64,000 nucleotides of DNA from Ruminococcus sp. HUN007 (GCF_000712055.1 NZ_JOOA01000002.1:310001-374000); one strand, 5' to 3'; positions 28,134-37,068 are shown, counted from the first letter of the stretch. Notes: a model not told the origin generated them from the letters alone. Numbers and translations are program-made.

Positions 28134-28940
28134 ATGATTATCGGAAACAAAAACTTTGAAGGACACACCTACATAATGGGCATACTTAACATGACACCTG
28201 ATTCTTTCTCGGACGGAGGAAAATTCAACACGGTTGATTCTGCCCTTAAGCACACTGAACAGATGATAGCAGAAGGTGCGGACATTATCGACGTAGGCGG
28301 TGAATCCACAAGACCGGGTTATGTCCACATTACACCGGAAGAAGAAACGGAAAGGGTCTGTCCTGTAATTGAAAAGATAAGAGCTAACTTCGATGTTCCT
28401 GTCTCCGTTGATACTTACCATTATCAGACCGCTGAAGCAGCTGTTAAATCAGGTGCTCATCTGATAAACGACATCTGGGGATTCAGATATGATAACGGTG
28501 AAATGGCTGCTGTTGCTGCAAAATACGGAGTTCAGGTCTGTCTTATGCATAACAGAAAAGTCCCTGAATACGGTGACTTTTTAAACGATGTTGTAAACGA
28601 CCTTGCCGAAAGCATAAGAATTGCGGAAAAAGCCGGCGTTGACAGAAATAACATCCTTACAGACCCGGGAATCGGTTTTGCAAAGAGTTTTGAACAGAAT
28701 CTTGAACTGACAAATCATCTTGAAGTACTTGACAGGCTCGGACTTCCGGTACTTCTCGGTACATCAAGAAAGTCGATGATCGGTCTTGCACTGGATCTCC
28801 CGTCTGATCAGAGAATTGAAGGAACTCTTGTCACGACAGTAATTGCAGTGCAGAAAAACTGCCTGTTTGTCCGTGTACATGACATAAAGGAAAACAAGCG
28901 TGCGATAACAATGACTGAAAAAATAACTGGAAAGATTTAA
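28134..28940 (+). CDS. folP: Dihydropteroate synthase
   Basis: The protein has 268 residues. The signatures are 'MGILNMTPDSFSDGGKF' and 'DVGGESTRPGY', with 'INDIWGF', 'LTDPGIGFAKS' and 'GTSRKSMIG'. It condenses hydroxymethyl-dihydropterin diphosphate with p-aminobenzoate and is the sulfonamide target. CAAGGAAG lies before the ATG. It is separated from the HD gene by 108 bases with a small hairpin (AGCAGAACGGGTTCTGCT) and followed by the folB-folK fusion after 3 bases. Confidence 0.95.
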   Translation: MIIGNKNFEGHTYIMGILNMTPDSFSDGGKFNTVDSALKHTEQMIAEGADIIDVGGESTRPGYVHITPEEETERVCPVIEKIRANFDVPVSVDTYHYQTAEAAVKSGAHLINDIWGFRYDNGEMAAVAAKYGVQVCLMHNRKVPEYGDFLNDVVNDLAESIRIAEKAGVDRNNILTDPGIGFAKSFEQNLELTNHLEVLDRLGLPVLLGTSRKSMIGLALDLPSDQRIEGTLVTTVIAVQKNCLFVRVHDIKENKRAITMTEKITGKI

Positions 28941-28943
28941 ACT

Positions 28944-29763
28944 ATGGACATTATTAAAATAAAAAACCTCGAAGTATTCTCAAACCACGGCGTTCTTAAG
29001 GAAGAAAATGTTCTCGGACAGAAATTTCTTATTTCTGCCGACATTTATCTTGATACACGGAAAGCCGGAACCACAGATGACTTAAACGAATCAGTGAATT
29101 ATTCTGAGATCTGTCATCTCGTCAAGAATATAATGGAGAACAACACTTTCAAGCTTATAGAAACAGCAGCTGAAAAGCTTGCAACTGCCATACTTCTCGA
29201 ATATGGTCTTATAAAAAAGATCGTACTTGAAGTAAAGAAGCCGTGGGCTCCTATTCTCCTTCCGCTTGAATATGTCAGTGTGACCGTGGAAAGAAAATGG
29301 CATAAGGTTTTTCTTTCTCTTGGTTCAAACATGGGCGACAGAGAAAAATATCTTAATGATGCAATTCAGTTTTTAAAAGACAGCAAATACTGCCGTGACA
29401 TTAAAGTTTCTTCATTTATCGAAACTGAACCATACGGCAACACTGAACAGGACAGTTTTCATAAACTGCTGTGTAAGTCTCGAGACCCTGTACTCCCCTC
29501 ACGAACTTCATGAAGTTACTTCTCAGGCTGAACAGAATGCAGACAGAAAAAGACTTATCCACTGGGGTCCGAGAACTCTTGATGTAGATATAGTTTTATT
29601 TGATGATCTGGTAATGCACGATGAAACACTGACTATTCCACATATCGATATGGCAAACAGAGAATTCGTTCTGAAGCCTCTCGCAGAGCTTGATCCGTAT
29701 GCTGTGAACCCTGCGCTCGGAAAAACAGCTGCTGCTTTGCTCGCTGATCTTAAAAAGTCATGA
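28944..29763 (+). CDS. folK: Bifunctional dihydroneopterin aldolase / HPPK (FolB-FolK fusion), frame broken once
   Basis: Residues 1 to about 115 are FolB ('VFSNHGVLKEENVLGQKF', 'LIETAAEKLA', 'VTVERKW'). From about 118 FolK begins directly ('VFLSLGSNMGDRE'). The frame is lost in 'TEQDSF' at a T4 run (29456-29459). Removing one T restores 'DSFINCCVSLETLYSPHEL' and the HPPK motif 'WGPRTLDVDIVLFDD', giving 272 residues. The fusion converts dihydroneopterin to hydroxymethyl-dihydropterin and then adds pyrophosphate. folB-folK fusions are known in Firmicutes. The stop overlaps folA by four bases (ATGA). Confidence 0.88.
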
Positions 29764-30245
29764 TAATAATTGCATGTGCCGACAGAGAATGGGGAATCGG
29801 ACGCGGCGGCGATCTGCTTTTTAATATTCCCGAAGACATGGAATTTTTTAAAACCGCCACCAGAGGAAAAACAGTGGTAATGGGTCGTAAAACTTTTGAT
29901 TCTTTACGAATAAAACCTCTTCCCGGAAGAAGGAACATAGTTCTTACCAGAAGTGAAAGCTTCTCGTTTGAAGGGATTGAGACCGTTCATTCGTTAGACG
30001 AACTTTTCTCACTTCTTGAAAACACACCGCAGAATGATGTTTTTGTTATCGGCGGTTCAAATGTATACAGACAACTTCTGAAATACTGTGATACAGCACT
30101 GATCACAAAGGTATCTGCTTACGGAAAGGCTGACAGTTTCATTGTCAATTTCGATAAACTCTCCGGCTGGAAAAAAGAAAGTGCCTCAGAGCTGAAGAAC
30201 CGGAACGGAACCGAATATCAGTTTGTTAAATACGTAAGACAATAA
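29760..30245 (+). CDS. folA: Dihydrofolate reductase
   Basis: The protein has 161 residues. The motifs are 'GIGRGGDLLFNIPEDMEFF' (substrate site, catalytic acid Glu in the usual Asp/Glu place), 'VVMGRKTFDSL' and 'FVIGGSNVYRQLL' (NADPH). It reduces dihydrofolate to tetrahydrofolate and is last in the folate operon, translationally coupled to the folB-folK gene. Confidence 0.93.
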   Translation: MIIIACADREWGIGRGGDLLFNIPEDMEFFKTATRGKTVVMGRKTFDSLRIKPLPGRRNIVLTRSESFSFEGIETVHSLDELFSLLENTPQNDVFVIGGSNVYRQLLKYCDTALITKVSAYGKADSFIVNFDKLSGWKKESASELKNRNGTEYQFVKYVRQ

Positions 30246-30268
30246 TAATGACCCTCAGGTAACAGAAA

Positions 30269-30428
30269 AGCTCCTGCTAAACTTAAGGAAACGCTGATTT
30301 ATTCATAAATCAGCGTGGGGCTCCGGGGCGAATCCCCGCAAATCCCACCTTCGGAAATCCGGCTTCGCCGGATTTCCGGTTTAATCAGTGTTTCCTTAAA
30401 ATGAAAATAAGTTTAGCAGGAGCTGTTT
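30269..30428. terminator. Terminator hairpin with a repeat element in its loop
   Basis: The arms AGCTCCTGCTAAACTT (30269-30284) and AAGTTTAGCAGGAGCT (30409-30424) are perfectly complementary over 16 bases and followed by TGTTTTATT. They lie between converging folA and the leftward amidohydrolase. The 124-base loop is filled by element copy 3 plus about 11 bases. Confidence 0.8.
30287..30395. repeat. Dispersed palindromic MITE/REP-like element, copy 3 (best preserved)
   Basis: The element is bounded by GGAAACGCTGATT and AATCAGTGTTTCC, an imperfect terminal inverted repeat with TTAA on both outer sides (30283-30286 and 30396-30399), which could be a target duplication. The internal hairpins are GCTGATTTATTCATAAATCAGC, here split as GCTGATTTAT / ATAAATCAGC, GGGGCGAATCCCC and GGAAATCCGG-CTTCG-CCGGATTTCC. 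It has no coding capacity. Confidence 0.8.
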
Positions 30429-30453
30429 TATTGTGTTTTAAAGCCGTACCGTA

Positions 30454-31251
30454 TCAGATATTCTTTCCGTACTTCCTAAGAAGATTTTCCATATTCTCGT
30501 GGAGAATAAGCTCGCGTTCCTCAGCTGTAAGCGGAAGCTTCGAGAAAAGTTCAAGTTCGTCACTCATGTTCCACATAGGAAAATCAGTACCGAACAGAAT
30601 ATGGTCAGCACCGAAAGCATCAACCATGTTTCTTACTTCCTCAGGAGTAAGCTTGTAGAGCGAACTTGAAGTATCAACATAGACTTTTCTCCCTTTGTAC
30701 GCTTCAGGTGTTCTCTCCCACTCTGACCATCCGCCGAAATGTGAAGCGATAACGTCAAGGTTCGGGAAAAGGTCCATTACCTTTGCCATCTTCTCAGGTT
30801 TTGACCATCCTGTGCGGTAGTCACCGGTATGGAAAAGGATCGGCATTTTACCTTCAGCTGCTCTGTATATCTCAAAGGCTTTTTCATCGTCTATGTCAAA
30901 CCGCTGGAAATCAGGATGAAGCTTAATACCCACAAGTCCCATTTCACGTGCTCTTTCAAGTTCTGCTTCTATTCCCTGAAAATCAGGATGCATAGCACAG
31001 AAACCGATGAGTTTATCGCCGTGCTTTCTTACATTTTCACCAAGAAAATTATTGATACTTGCAACCTGTTCAGGTACAGTAGCAACAGACAGGATGACAA
31101 ATTTGTCTATTCCTGCTTTTCTGCCTTCAGCAAAAACGGTATCAAGCTTTCCGTCGTGTCTCATCGGAAGGTCGTAGAATTTTCCTATTCCTGCAACGGC
31201 CTTCTCAGCAATTTTATCTGGAAAAATGTGAACATGCGAATCGATTATCAT
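30454..31251 (-). CDS. Amidohydrolase-2 family metal-dependent hydrolase
   Basis: The protein has 265 residues and a TIM-barrel fold. The metal motif 'DSHVHIFPD' is at the N-terminus, followed by 'GVKLHPDFQRF', 'LFHTGDYRTG', 'VIASHFGG' and the catalytic 'FGTDFPMW'. The family includes decarboxylases (ACMSD, LigY types) and uronate/lactone hydrolases; the substrate cannot be told. AGGGAG precedes the ATG. It follows the adenosine deaminase gene on the same strand after 37 bases and is probably co-transcribed. Confidence 0.85.
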   Translation of the reverse strand: MIIDSHVHIFPDKIAEKAVAGIGKFYDLPMRHDGKLDTVFAEGRKAGIDKFVILSVATVPEQVASINNFLGENVRKHGDKLIGFCAMHPDFQGIEAELERAREMGLVGIKLHPDFQRFDIDDEKAFEIYRAAEGKMPILFHTGDYRTGWSKPEKMAKVMDLFPNLDVIASHFGGWSEWERTPEAYKGRKVYVDTSSSLYKLTPEEVRNMVDAFGADHILFGTDFPMWNMSDELELFSKLPLTAEERELILHENMENLLRKYGKNI

Positions 31252-31288
31252 TAAAAACGCTCCCTGTAATATATTATTGGAAAAATGA

Positions 31289-32309
31289 TCACAGATACTT
31301 ATTCAGATCATCTTCAATTTTCTTTAAGCATTTTTCTTTAAGTGTATCATCGGCAAATGACGCTGTTACAGAATTTACAAGCAGCGTTTTAAGTTCCGGC
31401 ACGCCAAATCCAAATGCTTTTACTGTTTTTTTTCAGTTCATTTTTTATATCAGTGGACGATACGCTCATATTGTCGGTATTTATCGTAACTCTGATCCCC
31501 TGCTCCATGAATTTTCTTACGGGAAGTTCAGAAACATTCTGAACCACGCAGGTGTTGATGTTGCTCGTCGGACATATCTCAAGCGGGATGTCCTTTTCCT
31601 TCAGAAGACTGACAACATTTTCATCTTCTGCAGAGCGTACTCCGTGGCCGATGCGGTCTGCACCGTTTTCAAGAGCAGTCCGCACACTCCCTGCTCCGAG
31701 CGCTTCACCGGAATGAACTGTAAGTTTTACGCCAAGACGACCGGCTTCATCAAAAATACTGATATAATTTTCATTTGGAAACAGAGCTTCCGCACCCGCA
31801 AGATCGCAGGCACATACTCCCTTGTTCTGAAATTCCGAAGAAAGTCTTACTGTTTCAAGATTTTCGACACTGTTGTCTTTCCCGTCACGCATGCAGCATA
31901 GGATAAGTCCTGCACTGAAACCAGATCTCCTGATACCGTCAAGCACAGCCATAACAGCTTCTTTCTGGGTAAGTCCTTTTTCACAGTGCTTCTGCGGTGC
32001 AAAACGGATCTCGGCATACATAAGCCCCTGTTCCGCAAGAGTAATGCACAGATCGTACGCCGCAGCACCGAGACTTTCCTTCGACTGCATAAGAGATACC
32101 GGAAGCGAAAAGCGCTCGAGATATTCATTAAGATCGGCACAGTCTTCCGAGACCATCAGCATATTTCTCAGTATTTCGTCGTCATCGGGCAGAGATACTT
32201 TTTCGATCGCTGCAAGGCGGCGGGCCGAAGCGACAGAAACTGAACCGTCCAGATGAAGATGAAGATCGGCAAGACACTGTAAAGAGTCGATAATACTGCA
32301 TATATCCAT
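31289..32309 (-). CDS. add: Adenosine deaminase, frame broken once near the C-terminus
   Basis: The motifs are 'DLHLHLDGSV' (metal His pair), 'VHSGEA', 'RIGHGVR' and 'TINTDNMSVSSTD'. The frame as given ends at 31389 with an atypical tail. Removing one base from the T8 run at 31426-31433 gives 'LKKTVKAFGFGVPELKTLL' and 'NSVTASFADD', the normal adenosine deaminase ending, with a stop at 31289-31291 (339 residues). It deaminates adenosine to inosine in purine salvage. GGAGGACGG lies upstream of the ATG. Confidence 0.85.
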
Positions 32310-32507
32310 TGTTATTCCACCGTCCTCCTGTAATATTACTTAAATATACAAATGAAGCACTGACTGAACAGCACCTGAGTCCGGGGATACACCCCATAAC
32401 CCTGATTCTGCATAACCGCCGGAAGCGTTTATGCAATCACATACTTTATTATAGCACTTTAAAGCGGAAATAACAAGAAATTATTTTTATATTTTTTCGA
32501 AAATACT

Positions 32508-32593
32508 ATTGAACTTTTCTATAACTGGTGATATAATAGAATTCAGAGATTGAACTCGAAATTGAACTTTCGGGTGCTTAAAATTGAACTTTC
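32508..32593. promoter_or_regulatory. Promoter with four ATTGAAC direct repeats
   Basis: TTGAAC 32509-32514 and TATAAT 32532-32537 (17-base spacer) form the promoter of the HTH-aminotransferase gene. ATTGAACTT-like repeats start at 32508, 32549, 32561 and 32583. One overlaps the -35 box and three lie between the -10 box and the start codon. They are good candidates for the binding site of the gene's own HTH domain. The remainder of the 32310-32611 gap is A+T-rich. Confidence 0.55.
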
Positions 32594-32611
32594 TAATTAA
32601 AGGTAATTTTT

Positions 32612-34111
32612 ATGAGTGATAATCTTTTTTCAGAACGTCTGAAAGAGAAAATGAAAGAACGCTCTCTCAGACAGATCGATCTTTTAAAGGCCGCGGAAAA
32701 AAGCGGAATCAAACTTGGAAAAAGTCACATCAGCCAGTACGTAAGCGGTAAAACAGTTCCGCGTGATAATATAATCAGCTTCCTTGCGGAGGTTCTTGAT
32801 ACTGATCCTGAATGGCTTAAAGGAAACAACATTTCAGACAAGGCAGACAAAAGTCCCGTCGTGACTGAAAAGAAAACTACAGGGGGAACCAAAATGAAAA
32901 CATTCGGTAAATCATCAAAGCTTGAAAACGTACTTTACGACGTAAGAGGTCCTGTCGTTGACGAAGCAGCAAAAATGGAGAAGTCAGGTACTCAGGTACT
33001 CAAGCTCAACATCGGAAACCCTGCTCCGTTCGGTTTCAAGGCTCCTGATGAAGTTATATATGACATGCAGACACAGCTTACTTCCTGCGAAGGCTATTCT
33101 GATTCAAAGGGACTTTTTTCAGCCAGAAAAGCTGTAATGCAGTACTATCAAAACAAAAATATTGACGGTGTTACTATCGACGACATTTATACAGGCAACG
33201 GTGTAAGCGAACTCATCAATCTTTCCATGCAGGCTCTTCTCGACGACGGCGATGAAGTACTCGTTCCTTCACCTGACTACCCTCTCTGGACTGCATGTGT
33301 AACTCTTGCAGGCGGTAAGGCTGTTCACTACATCTGTGATGAACAGTCAGACTGGTACCCTGACATTGAAGACATGAAAAACAAGATCTCTTCAAGAACC
33401 AAGGCTATCGTCATCATCAACCCTAACAACCCTACCGGTGCTCTTTATCCAAAGGAACTCCTTGAACAGATAGTTGAACTTGCAAGAGAAAACCAGCTTA
33501 TCATCTTCTCTGATGAAATATATGACAGACTTATCATGGACGGCGAAAAGCACGTTTCCATTGCTTCACTCGCTCCTGATCTTTTCTGCGTAACATTCAG
33601 CGGCCTTTCAAAGTCACACATGATCGCCGGTTACAGAATCGGATGGATGGTACTCTGCGGCAACAAGAAGATCGCTGCAGACTACATTCAGGGGCTGAAC
33701 ATGCTCTCCAACATGAGACTCTGCTCAAACGTTCCTGCTCAGTCAATCGTTCAGACTTCCCTTGGCGGATACCAGAGCGTTGAAAACTACATCAAGCCGG
33801 GCGGACGTATTTATGAGCAGCGTGATTTCATTTACAAGGCACTCAACGATATTCCTGGTATATCAGCTGTAAAGCCGAAGGCTGCTTTCTACATCTTCCC
33901 GAAAATAGATGTACAGAAGTTCAATATCACAAATGACGAACAGTTTGCTCTTGATCTTCTTCGCGAAAAGCACATACTCATTATTCACGGAAGCGGATTC
34001 AACTGGGCACAGCCTGACCACTTCAGAGTTGTTTATCTCCCGAGGATCGAAGTGCTCGAGGAAGCATCATTCAAACTCGGTGAATTCCTTTCAACATACA
34101 GACAACAGTAA
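32612..34111 (+). CDS. XRE-type HTH domain fused to AlaA-like aminotransferase
   Basis: The protein has 499 residues. Residues about 8-70 are an XRE/Cro-type HTH ('RQIDLLKAAEKSGIKLGKSH', 'ISQYVSGKTVPRDN'). A hydrophilic linker leads to a complete class I/II PLP aminotransferase (about 95-499). The region from Met95, 'KSSKLENVLYDVRGPV', matches the native N-terminus of AlaA-type alanine aminotransferases. PLP-binding Lys is about 334 ('SGLSKSHMIAGYR'). An internal ATG at 32894 is preceded seven bases upstream by AGGGGG, so a free aminotransferase could also be made. Predicted reaction: alanine plus 2-oxoglutarate to pyruvate plus glutamate. The HTH may autoregulate through the upstream repeats. 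Confidence 0.85.
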   Translation: MSDNLFSERLKEKMKERSLRQIDLLKAAEKSGIKLGKSHISQYVSGKTVPRDNIISFLAEVLDTDPEWLKGNNISDKADKSPVVTEKKTTGGTKMKTFGKSSKLENVLYDVRGPVVDEAAKMEKSGTQVLKLNIGNPAPFGFKAPDEVIYDMQTQLTSCEGYSDSKGLFSARKAVMQYYQNKNIDGVTIDDIYTGNGVSELINLSMQALLDDGDEVLVPSPDYPLWTACVTLAGGKAVHYICDEQSDWYPDIEDMKNKISSRTKAIVIINPNNPTGALYPKELLEQIVELARENQLIIFSDEIYDRLIMDGEKHVSIASLAPDLFCVTFSGLSKSHMIAGYRIGWMVLCGNKKIAADYIQGLNMLSNMRLCSNVPAQSIVQTSLGGYQSVENYIKPGGRIYEQRDFIYKALNDIPGISAVKPKAAFYIFPKIDVQKFNITNDEQFALDLLREKHILIIHGSGFNWAQPDHFRVVYLPRIEVLEEASFKLGEFLSTYRQQ

Positions 34112-34132
34112 AAACATGTTATATCACCTTTT

Positions 34133-34175
34133 ACAGAAGCTGTTTTTCCGTACGGATGAACAGCTTCTGTATTTT
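34133..34175 (+). terminator. Terminator of the HTH-aminotransferase gene
   Basis: The stem ACAGAAGCTGTT / AACAGCTTCTGT is followed by ATTTTTA. Confidence 0.85.
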
Positions 34176-34210
34176 TATGTTGCAAATTTCATGTATTTCG
34201 ATTATAATTA

Positions 34211-34240
34211 TAGTAAACGTCTGACTGATTCCGGCGTTTA
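34211..34240. promoter_or_regulatory. Inverted repeat TAGTAAACG-N15-CGTTTA
   Basis: It has the same plan as the sites at 193-222 and 9756-9790, and lies 73-102 bases upstream of the DUF4353 lipoprotein start, just after a TATAATTATA stretch. Confidence 0.35.
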
Positions 34241-34312
34241 ATGATAAGATAACCGTACCATAAATAAACGGGGATTACTGAAACAGAAATATATGATAAA
34301 GGCGGTTCAATT

Positions 34313-35443
34313 ATGAAAAACAGAAAACCACTCTGCGTTACTGCATTATTTTGTACGGCTGCGCTTCTCGCTTCCTGCGGGTCTGCAGGCGAAGAAACAT
34401 CAGAAGGTACTGCCCAGGCAGAGACTTCCGTTTCTGTCACTGATGTTTCTCAGACAGAAGTTTCTGAAACAGGCACGGTGACAACAGTGTCGGAAACAGT
34501 ATCTGAAACAGACGCAGCCGTTTCAGATACCAGTACTTCTGAAACCAGCACAAGCGTTTCAGAGACAGTGGGCTCAGTTTCTGAAACCCGAACTGCTGAA
34601 ACAGCTGCAGAAACAAAAAACGAACAGGGATCTGAAGGCGGCAGTTCAGGAAACGAAAACTCCGGACAGGAAGCAGCCACTGAAAAGCCTGCCGAACCGG
34701 AACCTGAACCGGAGCCGGAACCTGAAAGCGGCGATGCTGTCATTGAACTTAAAGGTGATACGGCAGAATCATCATCGTCAAAAGTTTCTGTAAACGGTTC
34801 TGAAGTTACTATAAAGGCGGAAGGCACTTATAAAATTTCCGGTACACTCAACGGATGTATTGTAGTCGCTGCTCCTAAAGATGCAAAGGTAGATATTGAA
34901 CTTAACGGTGTTAATATATGCAATTCAAACGGTTCTGCTGTCAGAGTGGACACCGCTGATAAAGTAAAGATCATATCAGCTTCCGGTTCGGATAATTCAC
35001 TTTCGGACGGAGGTTCTTCAGAAGCGTGTATCTTCAGCAAGGAAGATATCACACTCAAGGGCGACGGTGTTATAAGAATAAACGGCAATGTAAAAAATGC
35101 TGTTCAGAGCAAAAACACTCTTAAAATTACCGGCGGTACACTCGAAGTAAGTTCTCAGAACAACGGACTTGTAGGAAAAGACAAAGTTGCCGTAGAAGCC
35201 GGACAGATAACCATAAACTGTGCACGTGACGCATTAAAGGCAACCAATGATTCTGACGCAGGCAAAGGTGTCGTTTACGTCACCGGCGGCAGCATAAACA
35301 TCTCTGCCGGAGATGATATCATACAGGCAATTTCCGAAGTAACCGTAAACAACTGCAGCATAAATGCAAAGTTTGAAGGCAAAAAAGCCAACTGTCCGGG
35401 AGCAGTAAATGTTGACGAAGGCTGTATAACAAAGATAAAATAA
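34313..35443 (+). CDS. DUF4353 carbohydrate-binding-like lipoprotein
   Basis: The protein has 376 residues. The lipoprotein signal ends LASC. A long Ser/Thr/Glu/Val linker (about 25-115) and a Pro-Glu stretch lead to a beta-helical domain (about 145-376) with repeated 'G.I.I.G' turns, matching the DUF4353 family. The characterised member Cthe_2159 of Clostridium thermocellum is a parallel beta-helix that binds acidic polysaccharide (established knowledge). The inferred role is surface attachment to pectin or other acidic glycans. A weak AAAGGCGG ribosome site precedes the ATG. Confidence 0.75.
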   Translation: MKNRKPLCVTALFCTAALLASCGSAGEETSEGTAQAETSVSVTDVSQTEVSETGTVTTVSETVSETDAAVSDTSTSETSTSVSETVGSVSETRTAETAAETKNEQGSEGGSSGNENSGQEAATEKPAEPEPEPEPEPESGDAVIELKGDTAESSSSKVSVNGSEVTIKAEGTYKISGTLNGCIVVAAPKDAKVDIELNGVNICNSNGSAVRVDTADKVKIISASGSDNSLSDGGSSEACIFSKEDITLKGDGVIRINGNVKNAVQSKNTLKITGGTLEVSSQNNGLVGKDKVAVEAGQITINCARDALKATNDSDAGKGVVYVTGGSINISAGDDIIQAISEVTVNNCSINAKFEGKKANCPGAVNVDEGCITKIK

Positions 35444-35470
35444 AGGCTTTCAGCCTGTATTAAAAAACAA

Positions 35471-35502
35471 GTGAAGGCAGGATCCTTCTGTCTTCACTTT
35501 AA
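35471..35502 (+). terminator. Weak terminator
   Basis: The stem GTGAAGgCAG / CTGtCTTCAC is followed by TTTAAT. It lies between the DUF4353 lipoprotein and HerA-like genes. Confidence 0.6.
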
Positions 35503-35526
35503 TAAATTTCACGGGAGAAAAAAGAT

Positions 35527-37068
35527 ATGTTTGAAAACAATAATATTTACATGGGACTTTCAGAAAAAGGCGAACGCGTTTACATGAATCTTTCCCAGTG
35601 CAACAGACACGGACTCATAGCCGGTGCCAGCGGTACCGGTAAAACAATTACTATGAAGGTAATGGCTGAATCATTCTCAGCTGCCGGGGTTCCTGTTCTG
35701 CTGTGTGACATCAAGGGTGACGTATCAGGTCTTGCTGAACCGGGTACAGACAATGAAGGTATGCAGAAAAGAATTGAAAAATTCGGAATAAAGGATAGCT
35801 TCAGCTACCGCTCCTATCCGACTGTATTCTACGATATCTACTCAAAAGGCGGTCATCCGGTTCGTGCGACTGTTTCTGACGTCGGTCCTTCCCTGCTCGC
35901 TCAGCTCATGGAACTTTCAGATGTTCAGACCGGCGTGCTCATGACTGTTTTCAGGATCGCTGATGACAAGGGACTGAAGATCATTGACCTTAAGGATCTT
36001 CGTGCCGTTCTTAACTACGTTTCCGAGCACCGCACTGAATATACCACAACATACGGCAACATAGCAACACAGAGTATCGGTGCCATCACAAGAGCGATAA
36101 TCCCTCTTGAAAACGAAGGCGGAAATGATTTCTTCGGTGAACCTGCTCTTGATATACGTGACTGGATAAGGTGCGCAAACGACGGACGCGGTATCATCAA
36201 TATACTTCACTGTGTCGATGTTATCCGTTCACCGCGTATCTACGCCACCTTCCTTCTCTGGATGATGGCTGAGATGTTTGAGGTACTTCCTGAAGCCGGC
36301 GACGGTGAAAAGCCGAAGATCGTAATGTTCTTCGATGAAGCTCACATTCTCTTCAAGAACACACCTAAAGCTCTGGTTGATTCTATCGAACAGACTGTAA
36401 AGCTCATCCGTTCCAAGGGAGTCGGCATTTACTTTGTAACTCAGTCACCTGCTGACATCCCTAATCAGGTACTTGCACAGCTTTCAAACCGTGTTCAGCA
36501 CGCTCTGCGCGCATACACACCTGCTGAACAGAAGGCAGTCAAGGCTGCTGCACAGTCATTCCGTACAAACCCTGACTTCAAAACTGAAGACGCTATTCTT
36601 GAACTCGGTACTGGTCATGCGCTTACTTCATTCCTTGATGAAGACGGATCACCGCAGATAGTTCAGAAAACAGCGATCATCTGTCCGGAAAGTCTTATGG
36701 GACCATGCAGTGACAGCACACGTTCACGCTGCATTTCCGATTCACCTGTCGCAGGCAAGTACGATAACTATGTTGACAACGAAAGTGCATACGAAGTTCT
36801 CGAAAAGCAGAACGCTGCTGCTGCCGAAGCCGAGGCTCTCCGCAAGGAAAAGGAAGCGCTTGAAGCTGAACTGGAAAAGATGAGAAAAGAACAGGAAAAA
36901 GCAGCTGAAGCCGCTCAGAAAAAGGCAGAACGTGAAGCTGAGAAGAAAAAGGAAGCTGACAAAAAGAAAGCCGACAGAAGAAAGGCAAAGATCGAATCCC
37001 AGCTCATTTCAACCGGCGGTTCACTTTTAAGACGCGGCATTCTCGGAATACTCAAAGGTAAGAAATAA
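35527..37068 (+). CDS. HerA/DUF853-type ATPase (YjgR-like)
   Basis: The protein has 513 residues. Walker A 'GASGTGKT' is at about 33-40, 'LLCDIKGDVSGLAEPG' follows, Walker B is 'VMFFDEAHILF', and there are sensor elements 'YFVTQSPADIP' and an Arg finger region 'LSNRVQHALRAYTP'. An Ala/Glu/Lys-rich coiled coil occupies about 425-485. This is the DUF853 group of HerA-FtsK hexameric ATPases, predicted DNA translocases. HerA proteins often pair with a NurA or Sir2-like nuclease in defence, but no such partner is adjacent, so a general role is more likely. Confidence 0.85.
   Translation: MFENNNIYMGLSEKGERVYMNLSQCNRHGLIAGASGTGKTITMKVMAESFSAAGVPVLLCDIKGDVSGLAEPGTDNEGMQKRIEKFGIKDSFSYRSYPTVFYDIYSKGGHPVRATVSDVGPSLLAQLMELSDVQTGVLMTVFRIADDKGLKIIDLKDLRAVLNYVSEHRTEYTTTYGNIATQSIGAITRAIIPLENEGGNDFFGEPALDIRDWIRCANDGRGIINILHCVDVIRSPRIYATFLLWMMAEMFEVLPEAGDGEKPKIVMFFDEAHILFKNTPKALVDSIEQTVKLIRSKGVGIYFVTQSPADIPNQVLAQLSNRVQHALRAYTPAEQKAVKAAAQSFRTNPDFKTEDAILELGTGHALTSFLDEDGSPQIVQKTAIICPESLMGPCSDSTRSRCISDSPVAGKYDNYVDNESAYEVLEKQNAAAAEAEALRKEKEALEAELEKMRKEQEKAAEAAQKKAEREAEKKKEADKKKADRRKAKIESQLISTGGSLLRRGILGILKGKK

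Noticed and set aside
34450..34827. Antisense open frame over the DUF4353 lipoprotein linker
   Set aside because: It is a composition artefact of the Ser/Thr/Glu-rich linker with no ribosome site.
35527..37068. HerA-like ATPase as part of a HerA-nuclease defence system
   Set aside because: It belongs to the DUF853/YjgR group, and its neighbours are a lipoprotein and ppa, with no NurA, Sir2 or DUF4297-type partner.
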